Shown here: positions 9,459-19,200 of the stretch, one piece after another
Position numbering within the stretch: the stretch's first letter is position 1
Layout: each line of letters begins with the position of its first letter
Assembly (NCBI GenBank): GCA_030685015.1
Contig: JAUXWS010000076.1
Span: 1-64,000 of the forward strand
Source of the DNA: a bacterium
GTDB lineage: Bacteria > CAIWAD01
Direction: 5' to 3'
Length of the DNA: 64,000 nt
The notes under the pieces: model-generated
The model's database searches: none
Seen by the model: the letters and a program-made list of their open reading frames with translations, nothing else
Told to the model about the DNA's origin: nothing
Program-made: the position numbers and the translations under genes

Positions 9459-10526
9459 CTACTCCTCCGCCTGCGCCATCCAGCGGCGCAGCAGGGCCTG
9501 CCCCACTGCCAGGATGGGCGGCCCGATGAAGATGCCGATGAAGCCGAAGGCGGCCACGCCGCCGAAGACCCCCAACACGATGAGCAGGAGCGAATGTCGG
9601 CTGCCGCGGCTGATGAGGTAGGGGCGCACCAGGTTGTCGATGCTGCTGATCGCCGCCAGGCCCCACACCGCCAGGAAAAGGGCGCGGCCCCAGGATCCCT
9701 CATGCAGTAGCCAGAGGCTGGCCCCGCCCCAGAGCAGGGGCGGCCCGATGGGGATGAAGGAGAGCAGGAAGGTGCCCGAGGCCAGCAGGAAGGCGCCCGG
9801 CACGCCGGCGATGAGAAAACCGATGAGGGCGACGAGGGCCTGGGCCAGCGCCGCGCCGAAGAGTCCCTGGACAATGCTGGCCACCGTGCCGTGGGTGGTG
9901 TCCAGCAGCTCGCCGCCCAGGGGGCCGGCCAGCTTCTCCAGCCAGGCGCGGAGCTGGGCGGCCAGGACATTGCCATCGCGGTAGAGGAAGAATCCGATGA
10001 AGACGGCGAAGCCCATCTGCACCAGGCCGCGTCCCACGGCGCGACCGGCCATGAGCAGCAGATCCCCGGCGGGGTCCAGGAGTCTCCTGGCCATGACAGC
10101 CGCTTCCTGGCCGCCGCTGGCCAAGTCCCGCCATTGAGCGTCCAACCAAGGTCCAAAGACGGGTGCCTCCCCCAGCCAAGCCGGTGGCTCAGCGCTGCCG
10201 CCGTCCACCAGGCTGCGCATGGTGTCCAGCATGTTGCGCGTGGCGCTCACGGCGGAGGTGACACTGTCCGCCAAGCTGGAGGCCAGCAGCGCGGTGGGGC
10301 CAAGGAATAGCACGATCATGAACACCACCATGAGCAGGGCCGCTGGTGTGGAACGACCCCGCAGGAGGCGACGCAGACCCTCGAAGATCGGCCAGCTGGA
10401 GGCGCAGGTCACCAGGGCGAAGAGGAAGGCGGGAATGAAGAAACTCAGCACCTGGTAACAGGCGATGATGACCAGCGCGATGCCGGCCAGCTGCAGCAGT
10501 TGAAGCAGTCGTTGATCCAGGTTCAT
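9459..10526 (-). CDS. AI-2E family transporter (PerM/YdiK-type permease)
   Basis: A 355-residue membrane protein with about eight helices. It starts with MNLDQRLLQLLQLAG and a helix, has the family's long soluble loop at about 140-200, and ends with the conserved block SIDNLVRPYLISRGSRHSLL followed by GVFGGVAAFGFIGIFIGPPI. This superfamily was named for an autoinducer-2 exporter, but most members carry other or unknown substrates, including Na+/H+ exchange. ATG 10526 follows GGAGGAGGG, an excellent ribosome site, so the longer frame from 10559 was rejected. Its promoter region is shared with the divergent SDR gene. Confidence 0.88.
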   Translation of the reverse strand: MNLDQRLLQLLQLAGIALVIIACYQVLSFFIPAFLFALVTCASSWPIFEGLRRLLRGRSTPAALLMVVFMIVLFLGPTALLASSLADSVTSAVSATRNMLDTMRSLVDGGSAEPPAWLGEAPVFGPWLDAQWRDLASGGQEAAVMARRLLDPAGDLLLMAGRAVGRGLVQMGFAVFIGFFLYRDGNVLAAQLRAWLEKLAGPLGGELLDTTHGTVASIVQGLFGAALAQALVALIGFLIAGVPGAFLLASGTFLLSFIPIGPPLLWGGASLWLLHEGSWGRALFLAVWGLAAISSIDNLVRPYLISRGSRHSLLLIVLGVFGGVAAFGFIGIFIGPPILAVGQALLRRWMAQAEE

Positions 10527-10549
10527 CCCTCCTCCCGGGCTGACGGCCC

Positions 10550-10614
10550 AATCTCCCAAGGAAAGACCGGGTCTGCAACGGCGGCCACTCCCATTCCCCG
10601 TCGCGCCCTACCTT
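10550..10614. promoter_or_regulatory. Divergent promoter region (permease / SDR)
   Basis: Minus strand: TTGCAG (10578-10573), 17 bases, GAGATT (10555-10550) upstream of the permease. Plus strand: TACCTT (10609-10614) upstream of the SDR, without a clear -35. Both are moderate matches; TACCTT is the -10 seen at other promoters in this window. Confidence 0.4.
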
Positions 10615-10657
10615 GCTGCGGGCGGGCCGGGGTGGTCCGCCGGAGAGGGAGTGGACC

Positions 10658-11527
10658 ATGACCCCTGAAATCGGCACCGTCCTCATCACCGGGGCGAACT
10701 CGGGCATCGGGCGCGAGATCGCCTTTCAACTGGCCGCCCGCGGCGCCCGTCTCATCCTGGCCTGCCGTGACGGCGAGGCCGGTGCCCGCGCCGTGGAGGA
10801 TATCCGCTGGGAGCACGAGCACGCCTCCGTCGAGCTGCGCCAGGTGGACGTGGCCAGCCGCGAGAGCATCCGCACCCTGGCCTTCCGTCTGCGCCGGGAG
10901 GGCCGGCCGCTGGACGTGCTGGTCAACAACGCGGGCGTGCACGTGCCGGGCCGCCGTCCCAGCCCGGACGGCGTCGAGCTGACCTTCGCCACCAACGTGC
11001 TGGGCTACTTCCTGACCAGCCTCGAACTGCTCGACCTGCTGGAGGCGGGCGCCGAGGGGCGCGGCGGGCGGCCGGCGCGCATCGTCAATGTGGCCTCCAC
11101 TTTCGCCCTGGCCCCCGACCTGGAGGACCTGCAGTTCGAGCACCACCCCTTCGACGGCAGTCGCGCCTACGCCCAGTCCAAGGCCTGCAACCGCATGTTG
11201 ACCCGCGCCCTGGCCCGCCGTGTCGTCGCCCGCGGCGTGACCGTGAACGCCATGGCCCCCGGCCTGGTGCAGACCGGGCTCTTCCGCGAAGTGGGTCCGC
11301 TGACCCGCCTGGCCCTGCGCGCCGCCGGCCTCTTCCGGGGGCGCACCGTGCAGCAGGGGGCCGACACCGCCGTCTGGCTGGCGACGGATCCCGGCCTCGA
11401 TGGCGCCACCGGTGGCTTCTACCAGCGGCGGCAGGAAGTCTCCTGCCAGTTCCGCGACGAGGAGCGTGAAGAACGGTTGTGGAGTCTGTGCGAGGAGCTG
11501 ACGGGGTCCCGGCTTGCCCCGGCATGA
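10658..11527 (+). CDS. Short-chain dehydrogenase/reductase, retinol dehydrogenase-like
   Basis: A 289-residue NAD(P)-dependent oxidoreductase of the classical SDR group. The cofactor motif TGANSGIG is at residues 11-18, followed by CRDGEAG, the NNAG motif (LVNNAGVHVPG), the catalytic Ser in NVASTF, and YAQSK as the YxxxK active site. Arg in CRD after the second strand favours NADPH. The order and spacing match retinol dehydrogenase/WW-domain oxidoreductase-like SDRs; the bacterial substrate is not predictable. ATG at 10658 is preceded by GGGAG. The gene runs towards the zinc protease gene and the two stops are six bases apart. Confidence 0.9.
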   Translation: MTPEIGTVLITGANSGIGREIAFQLAARGARLILACRDGEAGARAVEDIRWEHEHASVELRQVDVASRESIRTLAFRLRREGRPLDVLVNNAGVHVPGRRPSPDGVELTFATNVLGYFLTSLELLDLLEAGAEGRGGRPARIVNVASTFALAPDLEDLQFEHHPFDGSRAYAQSKACNRMLTRALARRVVARGVTVNAMAPGLVQTGLFREVGPLTRLALRAAGLFRGRTVQQGADTAVWLATDPGLDGATGGFYQRRQEVSCQFRDEEREERLWSLCEELTGSRLAPA

Positions 11528-11532
11528 AGGGA

Positions 11533-12930
11533 TCAGGGCGCCAGGGTGAGGACAAGGCCGCGCGCGCCGCGGGCGTCGCGCAGCAGCAGGGTGCCTGTCG
11601 CGGCGGGGGGCAGCTCCAGCCGGAAGGGTCCGGGACCGGGGCCGGGGGGGCTCCACCCGCCCACCCGCTGCCCCAGCAAATTGAAGCACTCCAGCGGAAA
11701 GGCCCCGCCCGCGAACTCAATCCATCGGTGGTGGCCTCCGGGATTGGGCCAGACGCGGAACCCGGCCCGCCAGGCAGCCTCCCACTCCACCCATTGCAGT
11801 CCGCCCGCCGCAGCCGTTGACGCATTCACCAGCAGCAGCCAATCAGGCGATTGCACGTGCAAGCGGGCGGAGTCGGCCAAGGCCTCGGGCGCGTCGCCCG
11901 CCTCCCGCAGCAGCCAGGCGCCACGCCCCGCCAACCGCAGGACACCGCTGTCCTCGAGGGGCAACGCGCGCCAGGATAGGCCGGGCAGCAGATCCATCCC
12001 CGCCGGCACGCCGCCCTCCCTCGTCAGGGCGGGCAGCCCACCGCGCGCCACCGGCGGCATGGCCGCCAGCTCCGGCACGCGCCAAGCCCGACTCTCCGCC
12101 CCGTCCCCGGCGCGCAGCAGCTCGCCCAGGGCACCGGCCAGCTCCGTGGCGGGATCCGCCTCCAGGAAATGGAGCGCCAGCGGCCAGCAGCGCTGCAGGG
12201 GGCCCGCCAGTTCGAGCGCCAAGCGGCAGGGCCGCCAGCTTCCTTCGCCGTGCAGCAGATACTTGAGCACGGCTCCGGCCCCGTATTCGCGCCAAGCGCC
12301 GGTCTGGTCCAGGGGCCGGTGCAGGTCGGCGAGGAGGGCGGGCAGGTAGCGCTCCGACCAATCGTCGTGGTCGGGGAAGACCTGGTCCTCCGCCCACACG
12401 GCGCTTGCCTCGTAAAAGGCCAGATCCCGCGTGTCGGCCCCCTGGGCGAACTGCAGGGCGTGGAACAGCTCATGGGCGCAGGTGGCCTCCAGCAACCGGT
12501 CGGGATCGCCACCCCAGCGGCTGAAGTCGTGGTCCAGCTGGATCCAGGTCAGACCCACGACCCCGCCATCGCTGAAGGGGAGCGTGGTGGCGCCGGGAAT
12601 GGGCTGGCGCAGGACAAGGACGGGATAGGCCGGGCGCGGACCCAGGGGGATCTCCCAGACCTCAGGCAGCGCCTGGTAGTGGGCATGGGCCGCCTCCAGC
12701 GCCGCCAGGATCCGCGGCACCCGGTCGGGGGCGAGAGCGCTGTCGCCCGTGGAGTTCCAGTGGAGGTGGAAGAAGCCGTCCGCGCTGGCCGTGACATGCT
12801 GGAAGTTCTCGTCGATGCGGGCGCCCTTGTCGACGGGCCGGGGCAGGAGGCAAGTCCCGGCCAGGGCCGCGGCGGGAAGGACCAGCAAGGCCAACCCCAG
12901 CAGCGGTCTTGGTGGGCGCCACCAGCTCAT
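11533..12930 (-). CDS. Secreted zinc metalloprotease with C-terminal sorting-type domain
   Basis: A 465-residue exported protein. The signal peptide is LLGLALLVLPAAALAG. The peptidase region has CAHELFHALQ, an HExxH zinc site, and downstream EASAVWAED, whose Glu is placed as the third zinc ligand of gluzincin-type enzymes. The last 80 residues resemble a degenerate type IX sorting tail (FRVWPNPGGHH, then FNLLGQRVGGW). It lacks the usual final Lys-Lys or Lys ending, so export by that route is uncertain. The ATG (12930) overlaps the TGA of the upstream RAYT transposase as ATGA, with GGAG within the transposase end. This suggests translational coupling to a transposase gene, which is odd for an exoenzyme. 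Confidence 0.8.
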   Translation of the reverse strand: MSWWRPPRPLLGLALLVLPAAALAGTCLLPRPVDKGARIDENFQHVTASADGFFHLHWNSTGDSALAPDRVPRILAALEAAHAHYQALPEVWEIPLGPRPAYPVLVLRQPIPGATTLPFSDGGVVGLTWIQLDHDFSRWGGDPDRLLEATCAHELFHALQFAQGADTRDLAFYEASAVWAEDQVFPDHDDWSERYLPALLADLHRPLDQTGAWREYGAGAVLKYLLHGEGSWRPCRLALELAGPLQRCWPLALHFLEADPATELAGALGELLRAGDGAESRAWRVPELAAMPPVARGGLPALTREGGVPAGMDLLPGLSWRALPLEDSGVLRLAGRGAWLLREAGDAPEALADSARLHVQSPDWLLLVNASTAAAGGLQWVEWEAAWRAGFRVWPNPGGHHRWIEFAGGAFPLECFNLLGQRVGGWSPPGPGPGPFRLELPPAATGTLLLRDARGARGLVLTLAP

Positions 12931-13496
12931 TCCTGGCCCACTCCTTCCCGCTCGAGGGCGTGCCGCCCATCCCATTCCGCGGGGTAACATCCCAGGTCGA
13001 CCCAGGTGGCGAAGGAGCTGAAGGGCCAATCGCGGGGGGCGCGGACCTGGCCGTGCTTGACGGGGTCGGCGTGGATGAAGTCCAGGTGTGCCCGCCAATC
13101 CTGCTCATCGCGGATGCTGTGCTCCCAGAAACGCCGCTGCCAGATGCCGCGCTCCCCCTTCTTGATGCGCGACGCGTTGAGCACGCCGCCGGGCAGGCCC
13201 TCCGAGAAACGGCGCTTGATCCAGAGCCAGCGGGACGAGTAGTCCGTGTCGCCCGGGGGCAGAGTCCACATGGTGTGGAGGTGGTCGGGCAGGACGACGA
13301 AGGCGTCCAACTCGAAAGGACGGCGCTGTTGTGTCCAGGCGATGGAGCGCAGCAGGCGCTCGTAAAAGTGAAGGAGAAGGGGGCGGCGGTCCTGCGTCAC
13401 CACCGTGAAGAAATAGGTCCCGCCCGGGATGCGCCAGCGGCGGTAGTTCACGTCGTGTCCAGCATGGTTGTGCGCCTGGTCGCCATGGTTCTCCAT
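12927..13496 (-). CDS. REP-associated tyrosine transposase (RAYT, Y1 family)
   Basis: A 189-residue HUH endonuclease of the TnpA-REP group. Diagnostic stretches are NYRRWRIPGGTYFFTVVTQD at the start, PDHLHTMW (the HUH metal site) in the middle and IWQRRFWEHSIRDEQDW then IHADPVKHG near the end, which carries the family's conserved features. These enzymes cut and join single-stranded REP hairpins and are usually single-copy, domesticated genes rather than mobile ones. The start MENHGDQ is the best ATG but has only a weak ribosome site; GTG at the codon before NYRRW is an alternative. A hairpin with a GTAG foot lies just upstream. Its stop overlaps the zinc protease start. Confidence 0.93.
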   Translation of the reverse strand: MENHGDQAHNHAGHDVNYRRWRIPGGTYFFTVVTQDRRPLLLHFYERLLRSIAWTQQRRPFELDAFVVLPDHLHTMWTLPPGDTDYSSRWLWIKRRFSEGLPGGVLNASRIKKGERGIWQRRFWEHSIRDEQDWRAHLDFIHADPVKHGQVRAPRDWPFSSFATWVDLGCYPAEWDGRHALEREGVGQE

Positions 13497-13520
13497 TCGC
13501 CTGCTTGGTCCTGGAAGCAC

Positions 13521-13579
13521 GTAGGATGGGCACGGGCGATGAGGTCGGGTTGCTCCGGCGGGAGACGTGCCCATCCTAC
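13521..13579. repeat. REP-like hairpin with GTAG foot, RAYT target candidate
   Basis: GTAGGATGGGCACG (13521-13534) and CGTGCCCATCCTAC (13566-13579) form a perfect 14-bp inverted repeat around a 31-base loop. REP elements recognised by RAYTs characteristically carry GTAG at the foot of the hairpin, as here. It lies 25 bases upstream of the RAYT start and just after the end of the secreted protein gene, where it could also end that transcript. Confidence 0.85.
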
Positions 13580-13590
13580 AAGCGCACCTC

Positions 13591-15423
13591 CTACTTGAGG
13601 AAGGTCACCCGCCGCAGGTGCTGCTCCATCCTTCCCCCCGCATCCGTGCTGACCAGGCGCACCAGATAGACGCCGCTGGCCAGCTGCCCGAAATCGAGGG
13701 CAAAGGTGTTGTCCCCGGGCCGCAGCAGGTAGGGTCCGCGACTCATCACCTGCTGTCCCAGGAGATTGTGCACGCGAATCTCCAGCCGCCCCGCCTCCCG
13801 TGCCTCGTAGCGGACCTGGGTCACCGGATTGAAGGGATTGGGCGCAATGGCCACCTGGGCCGTCGGCAGAGGTGGTGGGGGTTCGGGCGCTGCCAACCCC
13901 GGCAGCAGTTCGGAGACGGGCAGCAGCACCACGTTGTCCACCGCCGCCCCATAGGACCAGGCGCCGCGGAAGCGGAAAGCCAGGCGCAGGCTGTCCGCAC
14001 CCGCCAGGCGCGACAGGTCGAGGTCGCGGCTGGTCCAGACGGTGGAGCTCGTCGCCTGTCCCGCCAGACGCCAGCCTGTGCCGGCGCTGTCCGCCCACAG
14101 CTCCAGACAACCGCCGGCCCGGCTGTCATACACCTGGTCCCAGCCCAGCAGCAGTCCCCGGGCCGGGTCTCCCTCCGCCGTGCGCGAGACGTCCAGCCAT
14201 GGCGTGATCAGCCAGGCGTCCTGGGTCAGGGGCAGGCCCGCCGGCGTGAAGCGGCCTCGTCCGTCGCTGTTGATGTAGGCGAAACGGCTGCCCAGCGGCA
14301 CGGTGAAGTTGGCCGAGCTGGCATGGGATCCGAACTGCCAGCCCAGCGGATCGGAGGCGCCCTCGCCCACCACGCTGTCCCAGCCGGCGGCCAGGGTGTC
14401 GGACTCGAAGGTCTCGTGAAGGAGCAGGTCCTCCAGGGAGTCCGCCTCCCAGATGGCCGCCGTGAAAGGAATGACCAGGCGGGCCAATTCGCCGGCGTGG
14501 TGGAACAGGTCAAGCACGAGGGAGTCGCTGAAGCTGCCCTGATAGCGGATCGTGTCGGCGCCGTCGACCATGACGGGGAAGACGCCGGCGACCGCCCCCA
14601 GGCTGTCCTCCGGCGTGACATCAAGCGTGCCGCCCTCGCTCCAGGTGCTCGACATGACGAAGGGCGCCCGCGGCCGGTGGCTGATCGTCACCTCCAGCAG
14701 CGAATCCTCGTGCATGTTCCAGAGGCGGAAGGGACGCGTGCGCCGCTCCTCCTGCCGCAGCAGTCCGAAGTCCATCCGCTCGTAGGCCGGTTCGAGCACC
14801 CAGTTGCTGAGGGATTGCGTCCAGAAGCCGCTGGCGTCATCCACAAGCAGCACAAAGCGGTTGGGCGACACGCAGCGCACGGCGAAGTACCAGACGCCGC
14901 CGTCCTCGGGCTCCACCACGTGCTGGAACTGCTGCCATTCGGTGGGGATGTTCTCCTGGTGGCGGATGAGGGTGAAGTCCCCGCGCCGGGAGGCCAGGAT
15001 GCCCACCGCCAGCGGCACCGCCGTATGCAGCGAGAGGAACTCCACATTCTCCGGCCAGTCCGGATCCTGGCTGCGATAGTAGATGGTGAAGGTGCGGTTG
15101 GCGCTGTCGGCCCTCATGGGCGGCGTGATGAGCCAGTCGTCGCTGGGCGGGCCATCCTCGTTGAAACGCGAGCCGAGGGACCAGGAGCCGCCGCGCGGCC
15201 GGTAATGCTGGTCGACGCCGAGGCGCCCCCAGGTGGTGCCGCCGCCGTCCCCGTCCACCACCGTCCAGCCGATGCGCCACGCCTCGCTCTCAAAGCCCTC
15301 CACCAGCCGCACGTCCGTGCCGCGGGGTGTTCCCTTGCCCGCCACCTGGGCCCCGGCGGGCGGCAGGGCGAACCAGACCGCCCCCAGCAGCAGAATCGAC
15401 AGCAGCGCGACAGGTCTTCTCAT
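13591..15423 (-). CDS. Secreted protein with two choice-of-anchor J (cleaved adhesin) domains and sorting tail
   Basis: A 610-residue exported protein. The signal peptide is LLSILLLGAVWFALPPAGAQ. Two beta-sandwich modules of the choice-of-anchor J/cleaved-adhesin type follow: one early (RLVEGFESEAWRIGWTVVDG and SDDWLITPPM), one at about residues 370-540 (HETFESDTLAAGWDSV, QDAWLITPWLDVS). The last 75 residues form a type IX sorting domain with APNPFNPVTQVRY, HNLLGQQV and a final FLK. Such modules occur in surface adhesins and proteases. No catalytic domain is seen. ATG 15423 overlaps the nadC stop as ATGA, so it is probably translated with nadC; MHTMRRP at 15432 is the alternative start. Confidence 0.85.
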   Translation of the reverse strand: MRRPVALLSILLLGAVWFALPPAGAQVAGKGTPRGTDVRLVEGFESEAWRIGWTVVDGDGGGTTWGRLGVDQHYRPRGGSWSLGSRFNEDGPPSDDWLITPPMRADSANRTFTIYYRSQDPDWPENVEFLSLHTAVPLAVGILASRRGDFTLIRHQENIPTEWQQFQHVVEPEDGGVWYFAVRCVSPNRFVLLVDDASGFWTQSLSNWVLEPAYERMDFGLLRQEERRTRPFRLWNMHEDSLLEVTISHRPRAPFVMSSTWSEGGTLDVTPEDSLGAVAGVFPVMVDGADTIRYQGSFSDSLVLDLFHHAGELARLVIPFTAAIWEADSLEDLLLHETFESDTLAAGWDSVVGEGASDPLGWQFGSHASSANFTVPLGSRFAYINSDGRGRFTPAGLPLTQDAWLITPWLDVSRTAEGDPARGLLLGWDQVYDSRAGGCLELWADSAGTGWRLAGQATSSTVWTSRDLDLSRLAGADSLRLAFRFRGAWSYGAAVDNVVLLPVSELLPGLAAPEPPPPLPTAQVAIAPNPFNPVTQVRYEAREAGRLEIRVHNLLGQQVMSRGPYLLRPGDNTFALDFGQLASGVYLVRLVSTDAGGRMEQHLRRVTFLK

Positions 15424-16292
15424 GGTGTGCATGTCTCCACCAGCAGCGAGCAGTCGAAGACCCGACAACTGTGCGTCAGGGCGCCCACGGACACAAGATC
15501 GATGCCGGCCCGGCTGTAGTCCTGGATCGTTCCGGCATGGATGCCGCCACTCACTTCAAGCGGGACTCGTCCGGCGGTCAGCGCCACGGCGGCCGCCAGC
15601 CGGTCCGGCGTGAAATTGTCCAGCATGATCAGGTCCGCGCCGGCGGCGAGGGCCTGCTCCAGCTCGGCCAGGTTCTCCACCTCGACTTCGATGGGCGGGC
15701 CGGCATGCTCCCCGCCGCGATGCCGGCGCGCCGCCGCCACCGCCGCGGGAATGCCCCCCGCCGCCCGAATGTGGTTCTCCTTGATCAGGTACATGTCGTG
15801 CAGGCCCATGCGGTGGTTGTGGCCGCCGCCCGTGCGAACGGCCAGCTTCTCCAGGACCCGCCAGCCGGGAGTCGTCTTGCGCGTGTCCAGCACCCGGGGC
15901 CGGCCCCCGGTGAGGGAGGACAACTCCGCCGCGGCCGTGGCGATGCCGGACAAACGCTGCAGGAAGTTGAGGGCCGTCCGCTCGCCGGCCAGGATGGCGT
16001 GCAGCGATCCCTCCAGCTCCACGATGCGCTCCCCCGCCGTCACATGATCGCCGTCCGCCTTGCGGGCTTGGCAGGACAGGGGAGAGTCGTCGCGCACCTG
16101 GGCGAAGACCTCCGCCACCAGGGGCAGGCCGCAGAGGACGCCCGCTTGGCGGGCCTCGATCCAGGCCCGGCCCAGGACCCCGGCGGGCACGCAGGCGGCA
16201 CCGGTGATGTCGCCGGGCAGCCAGGGCGGTCCCGTCCGTCCCAGGTCCTCCTCCAGGGCCAACCGGATGAGCGGCGCGGCCGCCGCCAGCAT
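15420..16292 (-). CDS. nadC: Nicotinate-nucleotide pyrophosphorylase (carboxylating)
   Basis: A 290-residue quinolinate phosphoribosyltransferase, which makes nicotinate mononucleotide from quinolinate and PRPP in de novo NAD synthesis. Family motifs are in order: LEEDLG near the start, GERTALNFLQRLSGIAT, DTRKTTPGWRVLEKLAVRTG, GGGHNHRMGLHDMYLIKENH, EVEVENLAELEQAL, IMLDNFTP, LEVSGGI and DLVSVGALTHS. The length is typical. The ATG (16292) follows the stop of the TPR protein by one base; a GTG three codons earlier is possible. No nadA or nadB is in the window. The neighbours are not in the pathway, so the operon appears to be mixed housekeeping. Confidence 0.96.
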   Translation of the reverse strand: MLAAAAPLIRLALEEDLGRTGPPWLPGDITGAACVPAGVLGRAWIEARQAGVLCGLPLVAEVFAQVRDDSPLSCQARKADGDHVTAGERIVELEGSLHAILAGERTALNFLQRLSGIATAAAELSSLTGGRPRVLDTRKTTPGWRVLEKLAVRTGGGHNHRMGLHDMYLIKENHIRAAGGIPAAVAAARRHRGGEHAGPPIEVEVENLAELEQALAAGADLIMLDNFTPDRLAAAVALTAGRVPLEVSGGIHAGTIQDYSRAGIDLVSVGALTHSCRVFDCSLLVETCTP

Positions 16293-16293
16293 G

Positions 16294-19200
16294 TCAGTCA
16301 CGGTCCCTGTCCCTTTCCCCGGCACCTTCATGCCGTTCCAGCTCCTGACGCAGATCCTCCAGCTCGGCCAGGGCCCGGCGGCCGTGGCCCGACGGCTCGC
16401 CCTCCCGGCGCAGGATCTCCCGCAAGCTTTGCTCCGCCTGGCCCAGACGACCCATCCCGCGCCAGCAGCGCGTCGCCTCGAAGAGGGCGCTTGCTCCCCA
16501 ATCCAGACCCCCCGGTCCATCCAGGTGCGGCACCTTCTGGTACTCAAGCGCCGCCCCGGCCGGGTCGTCCTCGGCCTCCGCCACCTCGCCCAACCTAAAC
16601 TGGATCTCGGCGGCCTCCTCCTCCGATGCCTCCGCCTGCAGGGCGCGCAGGGCGGAGCGTGCCGCGGCCGTCTCGCCGCTCCTTGCCAGCAGACGCGCCT
16701 CCTCGACCCGGCGGGCCAGGATGTCAGGCGCGTCGGGGTAGTCAACACGATAACGCTCCAGCGCCCGCCGGTGGGCCGCCGGCCGCTGCAGCCGGCTGGC
16801 CAAATCCGCCAGGCGACCCAGGGCCTCGCGGCGATCCCGCCCCTGCGTCCTCTCCACGGCGGCCTCCGCCGCGGCCAGAGCGCCTGCCGTGTCGCCCGCC
16901 TCGGCCAGCAGGACAGCCCGCTCGCCAGCGGCCCGACCGGCCACGGGCTGGCCCGCCCAGCGCTTCTCCACCTCGGTGAAGGTCTTGACGGCGCGGCTGG
17001 CCTTGCCCTGGGCCTTCTGGGCGAGACCCACCCCCAGGTGCGCGGCCGGGGCCTGCGGCATGCGGCCGAGGTCGGTGACAACCAGCGAAAAGGATTTCTC
17101 CGCCTGGGCCCCATCGCCGGTCTCCAGCAATTGCAGTCCGCGGGCCAGGTTGGCGGAGGCCTTGATGCTGTCGCCCATGGCCCGGGGCGCCTGCTTCAGC
17201 AGACGCTGGAACTCCACCCGCCCCTGATCCGCTCGTCCGGCCCGGTAGAGGGCGGATACCCACTGGGCGCGCAGACCCAGGTCGGGGGAGGCGGCGGGGG
17301 CGAGCGGCTCCAGCTCCACCAGGGCCTCGCCATGACGTCCTTCCTCCACGCACAGCTCCGCCAACAGGCGGCGGGCGGGGCGGGCCGGCGGACAGGTGGC
17401 GCAAACCGCGAGCAGTGCCCGACAGGCGCCGCGGGCGTCCTCCGTCCGCTCATCGGCCTGGAAACTGCGGGCCACGCGAAGCAGAAGGCGGGCGGCGACG
17501 AGGGAGTCCGGCCCGGCGGCCGCCACCCCGCGCAGCCAGCGGCGGCGGGATTCGGCCCGGTCCCCCAGTGCCTCCAGGCTGAGCGCACTCTCCTCCAGAG
17601 CCCCCGCCAGGCCCAGTCGCATGATCGGCAGGGGCGCCGGCCACTGCTCATGTCCCGCAAGGAGACTGTCGCAGATGGCCAGACTGACGGCGGGCCTACC
17701 GTCGCGGCGCTCAGCGGCGGCCAGTTCAAGGCGGATGGAATCGGCCGCCGGGTGCCAGGCCCAGTCCCGACCCAGCCGCTCGGCCAGCCTGGCCCGCTGC
17801 GTGCCATCGCTGTCCGGCTGGGGCGCCAGCCGGCGGACCGCTACGGCGGCGGCGGCTTCCTCACCATGGCCGTCCAGGACGCCCTGCCACTGCCGGCGCG
17901 CCGCGGCCGGATCCCCCAGCGCCTCGTGAGCCGCGGCCCTGGCCAGCAGGTGGACGCCCGCCGGCCGGCGCAGGCTGTCCGTCCAGGCGATGGTCCGCCG
18001 GGCGCAGTCGGCCTGGACGCCGCTGTCGCGTCCTTGGGCCGCCAGGGCCTTGCGATAATGATTCCAGTGGAGGACCAGTTCGCCGGCCAGCTCCTCCCGG
18101 TCGCTCCGGCCTTCCCGCCGCAGGGTCTCCAACTCCAGGATGCGCGCCCGCAGATCCTCGGGGCCGGGCCGCGCCTGTCGCGCCCAGGCCTCGCGCCGCC
18201 GGTCCAGCTCATCCTGCGGCCGACCGGCCCGGCTGGGATCGGGTGAGAGGCGATCCACCTCCTCCCGCAGGGGCGATCCCGGCCAACGGTCGCGGAAGAT
18301 GCGGGCCAAGTCCTGGGCGCGGCCCCCTTGCCCCAGCGCCAGGGCTGTCTGCAGCCGCAGCAGCCCGCGATGGTCGGCCAGGCGGGGCAAGTCCTCACTG
18401 CCCGCCAGCAGTCGCTTTGCCGCCGACGCCAATCCGTGGCGGAGCAGGGCGGCGGCAAGGGGCGTCGCCTCGGGGGCGCCCGGCGGCACCTGGCTCGCCA
18501 TCTCCGCCAGCCGCTCCCAGGGGAGGGCGCTCATTCCGCTGGCCTCCTGGCAAAGGGCAAGCTGCTCCAGGCTGGTGGCCAGCAGGCGGGATTCCTGTTC
18601 ATCCAGGCGGGAGCGCGTCATCAGCGACTCCGCCGCCGCGGCCCAGCGCAGGGCGGCACGGCTGGAGTCGCCATCCAGCGCCAGGCACCAACCCAGCCGG
18701 GCCTGGACCCAGGCGTCCTGGCGGCGGCCGGCCAGCAGCGTCTCCATCGCTTCGGAGTGCCTCGCCTGGAAGGCGAGGGCGTCCGCCAGCAGCAGACGAA
18801 GACTGTCCGTCATAGTGGGCCGGTCAAGCCGGGGATCGGCCATGGCCAGCGCGGCCCGCAGGCCGCGCTCCGCCTCGGGATAGCGGCCCTGATCCAGCCG
18901 GCCCATGGCCAGCTCAAGCCAAAGTCCGCCCCGCCAGGGTGTGTCGTCGTAGTCGTCGAGCGGCCGCTGCAAGGTCAGCAGCGCCTCCTCCCGCCGCTGG
19001 GCACGGGCGTGAAGAGCCGCCAGCTCGCGCAAGGCCGACCGGTGCAGGGGGCCGGGCGCCGCCTCCCGCACCACGCGCTCCAACAGGTGGCGGGCGGCCT
19101 CCTCGCGCCCCTCCTCGAGGAGCAGGACGGCCCAGCGCCGCCTGGCCTCCAGGCCGGCTTCGCTGTCCGGATCCAGCTCCAGGGCTCGCCGCAGCAGATC

